The position numbers were made by a program, and so were the translations under genes. From Chloroflexota bacterium (GTDB taxonomy: Bacteria; Chloroflexota; Anaerolineae; Promineifilales; Promineifilaceae): a DNA stretch of 18,983 nucleotides. The stretch covers positions 1 through 18,983 of the forward strand of contig JAAEOP010000760.1 of assembly GCA_024223125.1 (NCBI GenBank), given 5' to 3'. The notes under the pieces are model-generated. The model had not been told where the DNA came from, did not search any database, and saw only the letters and a program-made list of their open reading frames with translations. Below are positions 1 through 8,148 of the stretch, one piece after another (the stretch's first letter is position 1; each line of letters opens with the position of its first letter).

Positions 1-87
1 AAGTTGACTGCGCGACTTGTGCATACGTTTCGCATACTTTTCAGCGGCCTGAAATATGGGGTCTGGGATTGAAATTGCAGTTTTCAT
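1..87 (-). CDS. Ribbon-helix-helix antitoxin-like DNA-binding protein, N-terminal part
   Basis: The gene starts at the ATG complementary to 85-87 and runs off the window edge after 29 codons. The visible protein begins MKTAISIPDPIFQAAEKYAK and continues through RMHKSRSQL. A short beta strand (TAISIP), a helix (DPIFQAAEKYAKRM) and then a basic SRSQL turn form the ribbon-helix-helix arrangement of MazE/CopG-type antitoxins, in which the N-terminal strand pairs in a dimer and reads the DNA major groove. Such proteins usually repress their own operon and neutralise a toxin encoded just downstream, which would lie outside this window. A sigma70-like promoter and a 21-bp dyad sit directly upstream, which fits autoregulation. 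There is no Shine-Dalgarno sequence. A stand-alone RHH regulator is the alternative. Confidence 0.75.
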   Translation of the reverse strand, partial: MKTAISIPDPIFQAAEKYAKRMHKSRSQL

Positions 88-108
88 ACCAAAAGTATAA
101 CTATTGGT
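88..108. promoter_or_regulatory. 21-bp dyad operator overlapping the RHH promoter
   Basis: The pattern is ACCAA-n-AGT-nnn-ACT-n-TTGGT, centred on position 98, with 16 of 20 arm bases symmetric. It covers the -10 and ends directly at the start codon. RHH dimers bind short dyads of this size, so autorepression by the adjacent gene product is the natural reading. Binding itself is inferred. Confidence 0.5.
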
Positions 109-121
109 TTCACGTTGTCAA
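94..121 (-). promoter_or_regulatory. Sigma70-like promoter of the RHH gene, apparently leaderless
   Basis: Reading the minus strand, a perfect -35 TTGACA (121-116), a 16-bp spacer and a -10 TATACT (99-94) are visible. The base expected for +1, seven bases beyond the -10, is position 87, which is the A of the start codon. This predicts a leaderless transcript and agrees with the missing Shine-Dalgarno sequence. Confidence 0.65.
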
Positions 122-160
122 CTGAAATCACCGTCACAAAACGTAAAAACAAAAAAAATT

Positions 161-194
161 GTTACCAGTAGCAAGTGACAAGTAGCAAGTTGCT
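161..194. repeat. Degenerate heptad tandem array, AGTnnCA units
   Basis: A 7-bp period is visible: AGTAGCA (167-173), AGTGACA (174-180), AGTAGCA (181-187), AGTTGCT (188-194), preceded by a weaker unit at 161-166. Similar AGT-headed heptads occur after coxG (minus orientation) and after coxM. The array lies in the spacer left of the patatin gene. Confidence 0.55.
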
Positions 195-204
195 GCAAAC
201 TAAC

Positions 205-247
205 CCGTCCTGAATATAATTGACACAATAGTGACCATCCAGGACGG
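205..247. repeat. Perfect 8-bp inverted repeat around a TATAAT box
   Basis: CCGTCCTG (205-212) and CAGGACGG (240-247) are exact inverted copies separated by 27 bases. The loop holds TATAAT (215-220) and TTGACA (220-225). The right arm also provides a GGACGGAG Shine-Dalgarno-like stretch for the ATG at 255. It could be a hairpin that hides the ribosome site, a regulator site, or the edge of a decayed element. Confidence 0.4.
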
Positions 248-254
248 AGAAAAT

Positions 255-423
255 ATGATAAAAGAACCAATCAAACGTTGCAGCCGAGGTAACAGAGCAA
301 ATCACGGCCGTTACCGACCCCATCATTCTACGACAACTGCACTGCCATGCTGCCACCGCAGACACGGGCGAAGTTTTTTTTGGCTGCCTAACAGAGTCTC
401 AAGTTACAAAAAGTTCATTCTAA
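255..423 (+). pseudogene. Decayed short reading frame (frameshifted remnant)
   Basis: An ATG at 255 follows a GGACGGAG ribosome site (242-249) and a possible -10 TATAAT (215-220), but its frame soon becomes rich in Cys, His and Arg and does not look like protein. A different frame, open from 262 to the TAA at 421-423, is much more protein-like from 277 on. It includes VAAEVTEQITAVTDPIILRQ and then LHCHAATADTGEVFFGC, but has no start codon of its own because a TAA closes that frame at 259-261. The simplest reading is a small gene broken by an indel near 270-277. The family is not recognised; the tail loosely resembles the helical C-terminus of transposase-like nucleases. It overlaps the 3' end of the patatin gene by 20 bases, tail to tail. 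Confidence 0.3.
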
Positions 424-1324
424 TCCAGTCCACTGTTGGTTCAATATCCACCTCATTTGCAAACTGAACCAGCTTATCCATTTCTTCTACCTCATCCAAT
501 TCAATCGGTTCCGGAAGGGGTTCAGCCAGGCGATGATATTGACTGGGGCCTAGAATACGGCCGCATTCATAATTCTGCACATCCATTGACCCTTCCAACA
601 TCATGGGGATGGCCGGTCTGGCCCATTGCAGCGCACCCCAATCATTGCGTGTCCCTTCAATAAAACGCAGCAACTTGCCCGTGCCAAATGAAATCAGCCG
701 TATGTCCGCCAACTGCTGATTGCCGGTTGCTTGATCCATCGCCTGCGCCAACGCCGCCATTGTAGGACTGTTGGCCACTACACCTCCATCTACAAATCCC
801 TGGTACGAGGGGAAATAGGTCGGGGCGGCGCTGGTACGCATGGCCACATCGGCCAGCAGTTCGGCGGCGTCGCCGGTGGGGCCGGGAAAGTTGTGGAAAA
901 ATTTGGGTTTCCAACTACGATAGCCGTTAGCCACCCCATCCAATTCAAACCCCGAAATCAACACATGCTTCCCCTGCTGCGCCAAACCCTCCATTGTTTG
1001 CTCACCCAACTCTGTTGCCACCGCTTCTCGCAAAGCGACATTATCATATTTGGCTTTGATCAACCCCCACAGCGACCAGATTTTGTGCCACCACGAACGC
1101 GAAAAAATCTGGGGGCCATATTGCAGATACAATTGAATAGTGTTTTCGGGTGAACGGCCAGAGGCCAACCCCAAAGCCAACAGACCTCCGGTAGACGTAC
1201 CGGCATATAATTGAATGTCTTGTAAGAGTTCGGGCACGTCTGAAGCAATGCGATTGAGCAGCACGGCCGTGTACAATCCCCGAATTCCGCCCCCATCAAA
1301 ACAAAGTATACGAAACTTACTCAT
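404..1324 (-). CDS. Patatin-like phospholipase / acyl hydrolase
   Basis: The 306-residue protein has the three marks of the patatin fold: the oxyanion-hole loop DGGGIRG (residues 10-16), the nucleophile elbow GTSTG with Ser44 (42-46), and the second catalytic residue in DGG (Asp179, 179-181). Such enzymes use a Ser-Asp dyad to cleave acyl esters of phospholipids or other lipids. No signal peptide or membrane segment is visible, so it is probably cytoplasmic or membrane-peripheral. The length suits a single-domain bacterial patatin. The start is supported by an AGGAGG ribosome site at 1330-1335, five bases before the ATG. It is transcribed divergently from coxG with closely placed promoters. 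Linkage to immunity systems (CapV-like effectors) was considered, but no nucleotide cyclase gene is nearby. The lipid substrate is unknown. Confidence 0.9.
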   Translation of the reverse strand: MSKFRILCFDGGGIRGLYTAVLLNRIASDVPELLQDIQLYAGTSTGGLLALGLASGRSPENTIQLYLQYGPQIFSRSWWHKIWSLWGLIKAKYDNVALREAVATELGEQTMEGLAQQGKHVLISGFELDGVANGYRSWKPKFFHNFPGPTGDAAELLADVAMRTSAAPTYFPSYQGFVDGGVVANSPTMAALAQAMDQATGNQQLADIRLISFGTGKLLRFIEGTRNDWGALQWARPAIPMMLEGSMDVQNYECGRILGPSQYHRLAEPLPEPIELDEVEEMDKLVQFANEVDIEPTVDWIRMNFL

Positions 1325-1373
1325 TGTTTCCTCCTGATTTTGTTCCCTTCAATCATACTCAATCATCATCTGT

Positions 1374-1402
1374 TTGACACCTTAGACAGGTTTAGGTAAA
1401 AC
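1374..1402 (+). promoter_or_regulatory. Possible promoter of coxG
   Basis: TTGACA (1374-1379), a 17-bp spacer and TAAAAC (1397-1402) give a plausible sigma70-like promoter with a perfect -35 and a weaker -10. The leader would be about 98 bases long. Confidence 0.4.
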
Positions 1403-1404
1403 TT

Positions 1405-1434
1405 ATATAAAGAACCCATTAATAATAGGGTCAA
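1405..1434 (-). promoter_or_regulatory. Possible promoter of the patatin gene
   Basis: On the minus strand TTGACC (1434-1429) is followed after 18 bp by TTATAT (1410-1405), or after 19 bp by TATATA (1409-1404). The -35 matches five of six consensus bases. The site overlaps the divergent promoter region of coxG. Confidence 0.35.
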
Positions 1435-1475
1435 TCCTCACAAAAACACAAACCACCATAAAGAATAACGACTTC

Positions 1476-1504
1476 CTCAAGGAGAACTGTTCTCAAGGAG
1501 AACT
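1476..1504 (+). repeat. Tandem 13-bp repeat carrying two Shine-Dalgarno sequences
   Basis: CTCAAGGAGAACT occurs at 1476-1488 and again at 1492-1504. Each copy holds AAGGAG. The second copy is six bases before the coxG ATG and is the functional ribosome site; the first is 22 bases before it. A small duplication of the initiation region is the simplest origin. Confidence 0.7.
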
Positions 1505-1506
1505 AA

Positions 1507-2199
1507 ATGAAAGTCAACGGCTCTTATACTTTCGCCGCCCCCAAAGATATTATTTGGCCTATGTTACTTGACCCCCACGTCCTGGCCAATGTTATGCCCG
1601 GTTGCGAAAGCCTCGATCCAGTCGGCGAAAATGAATACCAGGGTATCCTCAAAATCAAAGTCGGTCCTGTTCAGGGTAAATTTAAGGGCAACGTCCTCAT
1701 CTCCGACATCGTCCAACCCGAAAGCTACCACATCGCCGTAGATGGCAAAGGCGCGCCCGGTTTTGTTAAGGGCGCTGGTTCGCTCCGGTTAGAGGGGAAT
1801 GGCGATAGTGCCATTTTACATTATGAAGGGGACGCTCAGGTAGGCGGCCGTTTAGCCAGCGTCGGCCAACGTTTATTAGACAGCTCGGCCAAAGCGATCA
1901 TCCGTCAAAGCCTGGAAGGGTTGGAAAACCAGATTGAATATCGAATGACGGCCGCACAAACCGACCCATCAACCGGCGAAGCCCCACCCCCACCCCCGCC
2001 CGTCGAACCCCCAACCCAAACCGAATTCGCCCTCGGTATAGCCAAAAATATGGCCGAAGAACTGTTTGCCGAAGAAAATCAGGAAGACCTCATACGCAAA
2101 GCCCTCATCGGCGGTGGATTTCTGCTCATTTTGTACATCTTATTGGAATGGTTTACCAGCCGCGTGGCCAACAAAGTCGCTCACCGGGTAAGCAAATAA
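1507..2199 (+). CDS. coxG: CoxG-like SRPBCC protein with C-terminal membrane anchor
   Basis: The 230-residue product has three parts. Residues 1-147 form a SRPBCC/CoxG domain, recognisable from the VNGSYTFAAP start, the MPGCESL segment (30-36), KVGPVQGKFKG (51-61) and the GKGAPGFVKGAG stretch (80-91). Residues 152-172 form a proline-rich linker with six consecutive prolines. Residues 200-216 form a hydrophobic helix followed by a basic tail, as expected for a cytoplasmic tail-anchored protein. CoxG proteins accompany molybdenum CO dehydrogenases and relatives and are thought to couple the enzyme to the membrane and its quinone pool. The gene sits 235 bases before coxS, with a repeat element between them, so co-transcription is likely but not certain. 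The start is fixed by AAGGAG at 1495-1500. Confidence 0.85.
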   Translation: MKVNGSYTFAAPKDIIWPMLLDPHVLANVMPGCESLDPVGENEYQGILKIKVGPVQGKFKGNVLISDIVQPESYHIAVDGKGAPGFVKGAGSLRLEGNGDSAILHYEGDAQVGGRLASVGQRLLDSSAKAIIRQSLEGLENQIEYRMTAAQTDPSTGEAPPPPPPVEPPTQTEFALGIAKNMAEELFAEENQEDLIRKALIGGGFLLILYILLEWFTSRVANKVAHRVSK

Positions 2200-2214
2200 C
2201 GCGACATCTCACAC

Positions 2215-2242
2215 CTACAACTTGTAACTTGCAACTCGCAAC
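2215..2242. repeat. Heptad tandem array after coxG
   Basis: Four contiguous 7-bp units, CTACAAC, TTGTAAC, TTGCAAC and TCGCAAC, begin 16 bases after the coxG stop. On the minus strand these are AGT-type heptads (AGTTGCG, AGTTGCA and so on), the same kind seen at 161-194. Confidence 0.6.
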
Positions 2243-2244
2243 CT

Positions 2245-2255
2245 AAAGGAGGTGA
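2245..2255 (+). other. Orphan perfect Shine-Dalgarno sequence
   Basis: AAAGGAGGTGA is fully complementary to the usual 3' end of 16S rRNA, yet no ATG, GTG or TTG with an open frame follows at usable distance. It may be a remnant of a lost gene start or part of a repeated spacer module. Together with the heptads and the MITE-like element it accounts for most of the 2200-2434 spacer. Confidence 0.4.
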
Positions 2256-2296
2256 CACTCCACACAATATCACTAGATCATAACTCTTCATTTATT

Positions 2297-2407
2297 CGTT
2301 TATTGTAACTATACAGATCATTCCTGCGAAGGCAGGAATCCACACAACTGGATACCCGTCTTCGCGGGTATGACAAGCGAGAAACACCTGTGTAGTTACC
2401 GTTCATT
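2297..2407. mobile_element. MITE-like element with a REP doublet
   Basis: A 95-bp unit (2305-2399) is bounded by GTAACTATACAG (2305-2316) and CTGTGTAGTTAC (2388-2399), which are inverted copies with one mismatch. Directly outside lie CGTTTATT (2297-2304) and CGTTCATT (2400-2407), a possible 8-bp target duplication with one mismatch. Inside are two hairpins in mirror order: ATTCCTGC-GAAG-GCAGGAAT (2320-2339) and ATACCCG-tcttcg-CGGGTAT (2352-2371). The two halves are inverted homologues sharing a TCATwCCyGCGAAG core, typical of dispersed REP doublets. It has no coding capacity. It ends 35 bases before the coxS start codon. Confidence 0.6.
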
Positions 2408-2434
2408 TACAACAAGGAAGGAGGCAGTAAAAAT

Positions 2435-2893
2435 ATGAAAGTTTCAATGAATGTCAACGGCCAGGCACATCATGGCGATGTGGAACCACGCACGTTATTG
2501 GTTCACTTTTTGCGTGATGCGCTGGGACTGACAGGAACCAACATTGGCTGCGACACCAGTCAATGCGGCTCCTGTACCATACATATGAATGGCACGGCCG
2601 TAAAATCTTGCACTGTGCTAGCCGTTCAGGCCGATGAGGCGGACATCACCACCATCGAAGGGCTGGCCCAAAATGGGGAGTTGCATCCCATGCAGCAAGC
2701 CTTTTGGGACAACCACGGCCTGCAATGCGGCTACTGCACCCCCGGTATGATTATGGCCGCTACCAAACTTGTGGAAGGCAACCCCCACATCACCGAAGAA
2801 GAAATTCGTCACGGTTTAGAAGGCAATATGTGCCGCTGCACCGGTTACGAAAATATCGTCCGCTCTGTGAAACAAGCGGCCCAAGCCAAATAA
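2435..2893 (+). CDS. coxS: Molybdenum hydroxylase small subunit, two [2Fe-2S] clusters (CoxS)
   Basis: The 152-residue protein is the iron-sulfur subunit of a CoxSLM-type enzyme and passes electrons from the molybdenum site to FAD. The N-terminal ferredoxin-like domain has Cys39, Cys44, Cys47 and Cys59 in the plant-type pattern. The C-terminal helical domain has Cys98 and Cys101 (CGYCTPGM) and Cys133 and Cys135 (CRCTGYENI), the ligands of the second, pterin-proximal cluster. All eight ligands are present and the length is normal. An AAGGAGG ribosome site (2418-2424) lies ten bases before the ATG. coxL follows after 13 bases. The MITE-like element just upstream separates it from coxG and could affect transcription. 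Confidence 0.93.
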   Translation: MKVSMNVNGQAHHGDVEPRTLLVHFLRDALGLTGTNIGCDTSQCGSCTIHMNGTAVKSCTVLAVQADEADITTIEGLAQNGELHPMQQAFWDNHGLQCGYCTPGMIMAATKLVEGNPHITEEEIRHGLEGNMCRCTGYENIVRSVKQAAQAK

Positions 2894-2906
2894 CAGGAGG
2901 CATAAA

Positions 2907-5282
2907 ATGGGAAACTACGTTGGAAAAGCTGTTAAACGTGTTGAAGACCCTCGCCTCATCAAAGGCGAGGCTCGTTATTTAGATGATATTCAACTCCCCG
3001 GCATGACCCATGCCGCCGTTCTCCGAAGCCCTTATGCTCATGCCAACATTAAAAGCATAGACATCAGCGCCGCAGAAGCGTCCCCAGGCGTCATTGGCGT
3101 TTTCACTGGCAAAGATTTCGAGTTCCTAAATCCACTTCCTTGCGCCTGGTTAGCCGGCGGCGTAGACAATAATGCCAATACTCCCAAAACGTTGGAAACC
3201 GACAAAGTGACTTTTACCGGGGCCGGCGTTGCCGTTGTCGTTGCCGAAAATCAGTATCAAGCGGCAGATGCTCTGGAACTCATTGAAGTTGATTGGGAAA
3301 CGCTGGATACCGTCGTCAATGCCAAAGAAGCAACCGCAGAAGGCGCGCCCCAAATTCACGAAAATGCTCCCAATAATATCTGTATGCAATGGGAATGTGG
3401 CGATCAAGATAGCGTGAGTCAAGCAATAAATGAAGCAGATGTCGTCGTCAAGCAGCTTCTCGTCAATCAGCGCCTCATCCCCACATCGATAGAACCACGC
3501 GGCGCTATCGCCCAATACAATCCCGGCACCGAAGAATATACGGTCTGGCTCACCTCTCAGGCGCCACACGTTCACCGCTTGCTCATGACCGCCTTTGTAT
3601 TCGGTATGCCCGAAACGAAGATGCGCGTCATATCCCCACAAGTTGGCGGTGGTTTTGGGGCAAAAATTTTCCTTTATCCTGAGTACACAATGGTAACAGC
3701 TCTCTCGAAAATGTTGAACCGCCCGGTTAAATGGATGGAAAGCCGTAGTGAAAATTATGTAGCAACCACCCACGGCCGTGATCACATTACCGACATCGAA
3801 GTCGCTGCAAACAATGATGGCACGATTACGGGGCTTAAAGTGAATACCTACGCCAACCTCGGTGGAACACTTTCTACGATTGCACCGGGAATTCCGACCA
3901 CACTTTACGGCCGTCTTCTATCTGGCGCCTATAAAATCCCCAGCATCTACTGTCACGTTACCGGCGTTTACACTAATACCGGCATGGTAGATGCCTACCG
4001 TGGCGCCGGTCGTCCTGAGGCCACCTACGTCGTCGAACGGGCTGTTGACCTGGTAGCCAACGAATTAGGAATGGACCCCGTAGAAATACGACGCAAAAAC
4101 TTCATTCAGCCCGACCAATTTCCTTATCCACCCGCCAACAACATCTTCAACGGATTGGAATATGATAGCGGGAATTATGAAGGAGCGCTTGATCGCGCTT
4201 TAGAAATCGTCGATTATCAAAGTTTACGTCAGAAGCAGGCTGAAGCACGCAACGAAGGCCGTTACATCGGCATCGGCTTTTCTAGTTACATCGAAGCGTG
4301 TGGGGTGGCTCCCTCCGCATGGGTTGGCTTACCCGGTGAAGGCTGGGGCGCTGGCCTCTGGGAAAGCGCTAATGTACGTGTTCACCTCACAGGCAAAGTG
4401 GTGGCAACCACCGGCTCCCAATCACACGGACAAGGGCACGAAACGACCATGGCCCAAGTTGTTGCAGACGAGTTAGGCGTACCGTTAGAAGATGTCATCG
4501 TGCAACACAGCGATACTTTGGGAACTCCCTTCGGGTACGGCACCTACGGCAGTCGCAGCGCTGCTGTTGGGACAGTAGCTTTGTTCAACAGTCTGCAACG
4601 CATTAAAGACAAAGCACGCCATCTTGGGGCACACATGCTCGAAGCGGCCGAAGAAGATGTTGTCTTTGAAGATGGCAAAGCATTTGTGAAAGGAGCGCCC
4701 GATAACGCCAAAACGATTCAAGAGATCGCCGGAGCGGCCGCCCTTGCTTACGATTTACCCGCAGGTATGGAACCGTTCCTGGATGATACAGCTTACTACG
4801 ATCCGCCCAACTGCACATTCCCCTTTGGTACACATATCTGCGTCGTTGAAGTAGACAAAGGCACCGGGAAAACAACCATTCAACGGTATGTCGCTGTAGA
4901 TGACGTTGGCAAAGTTATCAACCCGATGATTGTAGATGGGCAAATTCATGGTGGCATTGCTCAAGGTGTGGCCCAGGCATTGTGGGAAGGGGCTGTCTAT
5001 GATGATAACGGTCAGTTAACCAGTGGCACACTGCTGGATTATGCGTTGCCACGAGCTGATTCATTCCCTGGTTTTGAACTTGACCGCACTGAAACCCCCA
5101 CTCCCATTAATCCACTCGGTGTTAAAGGGGTAGGCGAAACAGGCACTATCGCCTCTACCCCGGCCGTCGTTAATGCTGTTTTAGATGCTTTGTCCCCCTT
5201 TGGCATTAAACATATAGACATGCCCTTGACTGCGGAAAAAGTTTACACTGCCATGCAGGCAGCTAACGGAGGAGATGAGTAA
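2907..5282 (+). CDS. coxL: Molybdenum hydroxylase large subunit, form II CoxL type
   Basis: The 791-residue subunit binds molybdopterin-cytosine-dinucleotide-type cofactor and carries the active site. The N-terminal GKAVKRVEDPRLIKGEARYL segment, the VGGGFGAK motif in the middle, and the late GVKGVGETGT motif with catalytic base Glu744 are all visible. The active-site loop reads AYRGAGR (residues 363-369). Proven CO dehydrogenases (form I) have AYxCSFR with the Cys that binds copper. Here that Cys is absent, so this is form II, a group whose substrates are mostly unknown. CO oxidation should therefore not be assumed; a hydroxylase for an aldehyde or aromatic or N-heterocyclic compound is equally possible. 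An AGGAGG site (2895-2900) precedes the ATG by six bases. Its stop overlaps the coxM start by one base. Confidence 0.92.
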   Translation: MGNYVGKAVKRVEDPRLIKGEARYLDDIQLPGMTHAAVLRSPYAHANIKSIDISAAEASPGVIGVFTGKDFEFLNPLPCAWLAGGVDNNANTPKTLETDKVTFTGAGVAVVVAENQYQAADALELIEVDWETLDTVVNAKEATAEGAPQIHENAPNNICMQWECGDQDSVSQAINEADVVVKQLLVNQRLIPTSIEPRGAIAQYNPGTEEYTVWLTSQAPHVHRLLMTAFVFGMPETKMRVISPQVGGGFGAKIFLYPEYTMVTALSKMLNRPVKWMESRSENYVATTHGRDHITDIEVAANNDGTITGLKVNTYANLGGTLSTIAPGIPTTLYGRLLSGAYKIPSIYCHVTGVYTNTGMVDAYRGAGRPEATYVVERAVDLVANELGMDPVEIRRKNFIQPDQFPYPPANNIFNGLEYDSGNYEGALDRALEIVDYQSLRQKQAEARNEGRYIGIGFSSYIEACGVAPSAWVGLPGEGWGAGLWESANVRVHLTGKVVATTGSQSHGQGHETTMAQVVADELGVPLEDVIVQHSDTLGTPFGYGTYGSRSAAVGTVALFNSLQRIKDKARHLGAHMLEAAEEDVVFEDGKAFVKGAPDNAKTIQEIAGAAALAYDLPAGMEPFLDDTAYYDPPNCTFPFGTHICVVEVDKGTGKTTIQRYVAVDDVGKVINPMIVDGQIHGGIAQGVAQALWEGAVYDDNGQLTSGTLLDYALPRADSFPGFELDRTETPTPINPLGVKGVGETGTIASTPAVVNAVLDALSPFGIKHIDMPLTAEKVYTAMQAANGGDE

Positions 5283-6229
5283 TGTATCCACCAAAATTTG
5301 ATTATTATCGTGCCGGGTCGATTGAAGAAGCAATTGCCCTGGCAGGTACACATGATGGTAGATTTCTGGCTGGCGGCCACAGCTTGCTGCCGGTGATGAA
5401 GATGCGTCTGGCTAACCCGGAAACGGTGATTGACATCGGCCGTATTGAAGGATTAAGCGGTATCAGTAAGAGCGACGGCCGTTACCAGATTGGCGCTCTT
5501 ACCAACCATGCTGCTGTCGCCGCCCACAAAGACCACAACTTCCCGGTTGCTTTGTCTGAAGCGGCGGGCATGATTGGCGACCCGCAGGTACGTAATCGGG
5601 GCACAGTGGGCGGCAACGTAGCCCACGCTGACCCTGCTTCTGACTTGCCGACCGTATTCTTGGCCCTGAATGCTACCTTCCACATCAGCGGGTCTGATGG
5701 TTTGCGCAGCGTCCATGCCGCTAACTTTTTCACTGGCCTGTTTGAAACGGCTTTGGCTGAAGGTGAAATGGTAACGGCCGTCGAAATTCCCGCTGAATCG
5801 GCCGAGATGGGTTCCGCCTACACCAAGCTGTTCAACCCCGCCTCCCGTTACGCCATGGTGGGCGCCTGCGCCAACATAACCGTCGGTCTCAAAGGTGAAT
5901 GTACAGCGTGCAGCGTCACCGTCGGCGGTCTGACTTCTAAGGCTACGGCCGTGCCCTCAGTCGGGGCCGCTCTGGTTGGCAAGAAGCTGAATGAGGCCAA
6001 TATCCATGCGGCCGCTCGGGCAGTTCTCAACGACCTGGGCGACGACGTGATGGGTGACATCCACGCCAGTGCTGACTACCGCCGTCAGATGGCCCCCATT
6101 TTTGTAGCCCGCTCCCTGGTATTGGCCGCGCAGCGTGCCGGTTGGGTTGCTAAACTGGAAAAGCAGGTGAAGGATGTAGCCGACGAGGTGTTAAAGGAGA
6201 TTGAACGGAAATTGAGATCGCATAAGTAA
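5282..6229 (+). CDS. coxM: Molybdenum hydroxylase FAD-binding medium subunit (CoxM)
   Basis: The 315-residue protein is the FAD subunit that collects electrons from CoxS and hands them to the acceptor. The two flavin-binding signatures of the family are present: AGGHS at residues 30-34 and TVGGN at 108-112, the latter followed by HADPASDLP. The C-terminal CO dehydrogenase flavoprotein domain extends to about residue 285, and a charged helical tail (about 290-315) rich in Lys and Glu closes the chain. The ATG overlaps the coxL stop as TAATG, and a GGAGG inside the end of coxL serves as ribosome site, so the two are translationally coupled. Gene order is G-S-L-M, not the M-S-L order of classical cox clusters. 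No maturation genes (coxD, E, F) follow; a heptad array and a terminator end the operon. Confidence 0.92.
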   Translation: MYPPKFDYYRAGSIEEAIALAGTHDGRFLAGGHSLLPVMKMRLANPETVIDIGRIEGLSGISKSDGRYQIGALTNHAAVAAHKDHNFPVALSEAAGMIGDPQVRNRGTVGGNVAHADPASDLPTVFLALNATFHISGSDGLRSVHAANFFTGLFETALAEGEMVTAVEIPAESAEMGSAYTKLFNPASRYAMVGACANITVGLKGECTACSVTVGGLTSKATAVPSVGAALVGKKLNEANIHAAARAVLNDLGDDVMGDIHASADYRRQMAPIFVARSLVLAAQRAGWVAKLEKQVKDVADEVLKEIERKLRSHK

Positions 6230-6231
6230 GC

Positions 6232-6266
6232 AGTTTTCAGTATTTAGTTTATAGTTTTCAGTGAAG
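6232..6266. repeat. Heptad tandem array after coxM
   Basis: Five consecutive 7-bp units, each starting with AGT, run from three bases after the coxM stop to the terminator stem: AGTTTTC, AGTATTT, AGTTTAT, AGTTTTC, AGTGAAG. The first and fourth are identical. Confidence 0.55.
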
Positions 6267-6296
6267 GAGCCGGTGTGCCTGACACCGGCTCTTTTT
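6267..6296 (+). terminator. Intrinsic terminator of the cox operon
   Basis: A perfect 10-bp stem GAGCCGGTGT (6267-6276) and ACACCGGCTC (6282-6291) with a 5-base loop is followed directly by five T residues. It separates the cox genes from the glycan operon. Confidence 0.9.
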
Positions 6297-6308
6297 ATGT
6301 AACAGGAC

Positions 6309-6391
6309 ATTGGCGCTTTTTGTTTTATCAGAGAAGATATTCGCGGTTTATTGACGATTGCATCACCCTTGCGCCAATGGTAGTATTGGCG
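6309..6391 (+). promoter_or_regulatory. Leader segment with two mutually exclusive hairpins
   Basis: GCGCCAAT (6371-6378) can pair with ATTGGCGC upstream (6309-6316, 8 bp) or with ATTGGCG just downstream (6385-6391, 7 bp, 6-base loop). The two pairings exclude each other, and the second is followed by TGATTTTAT. This is the layout of an attenuator or of a protein-responsive leader. No convincing promoter could be assigned in 6297-6410. Confidence 0.4.
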
Positions 6392-6410
6392 TGATTTTAT
6401 AGCTTTGATG

Positions 6411-8144
<1,734 letters not shown>

Positions 8145-8148
<4 letters not shown>

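Noticed and set aside
161..194. CRISPR-like repeat
   Set aside because: Units are 7 bp and contiguous, without unique spacers.
231..467. 78-codon plus-strand frame read as a real small protein
   Set aside because: The product is rich in Cys, His and Arg, runs into the patatin 3' end, and another frame of the same DNA is more protein-like.
404..1324. CBASS-type patatin effector (CapV)
   Set aside because: No cyclase or accessory immunity gene is adjacent; the neighbours are metabolic.
3150..3785. 211-codon open frame on the minus strand inside coxL
   Set aside because: It lies fully within a strongly supported gene, has no ribosome site, and its Phe/Ile/Cys-rich product resembles nothing.
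2907..5282. True aerobic CO dehydrogenase (form I)
   Set aside because: The active-site loop is AYRGAGR, without the copper-binding Cys of AYxCSFR.
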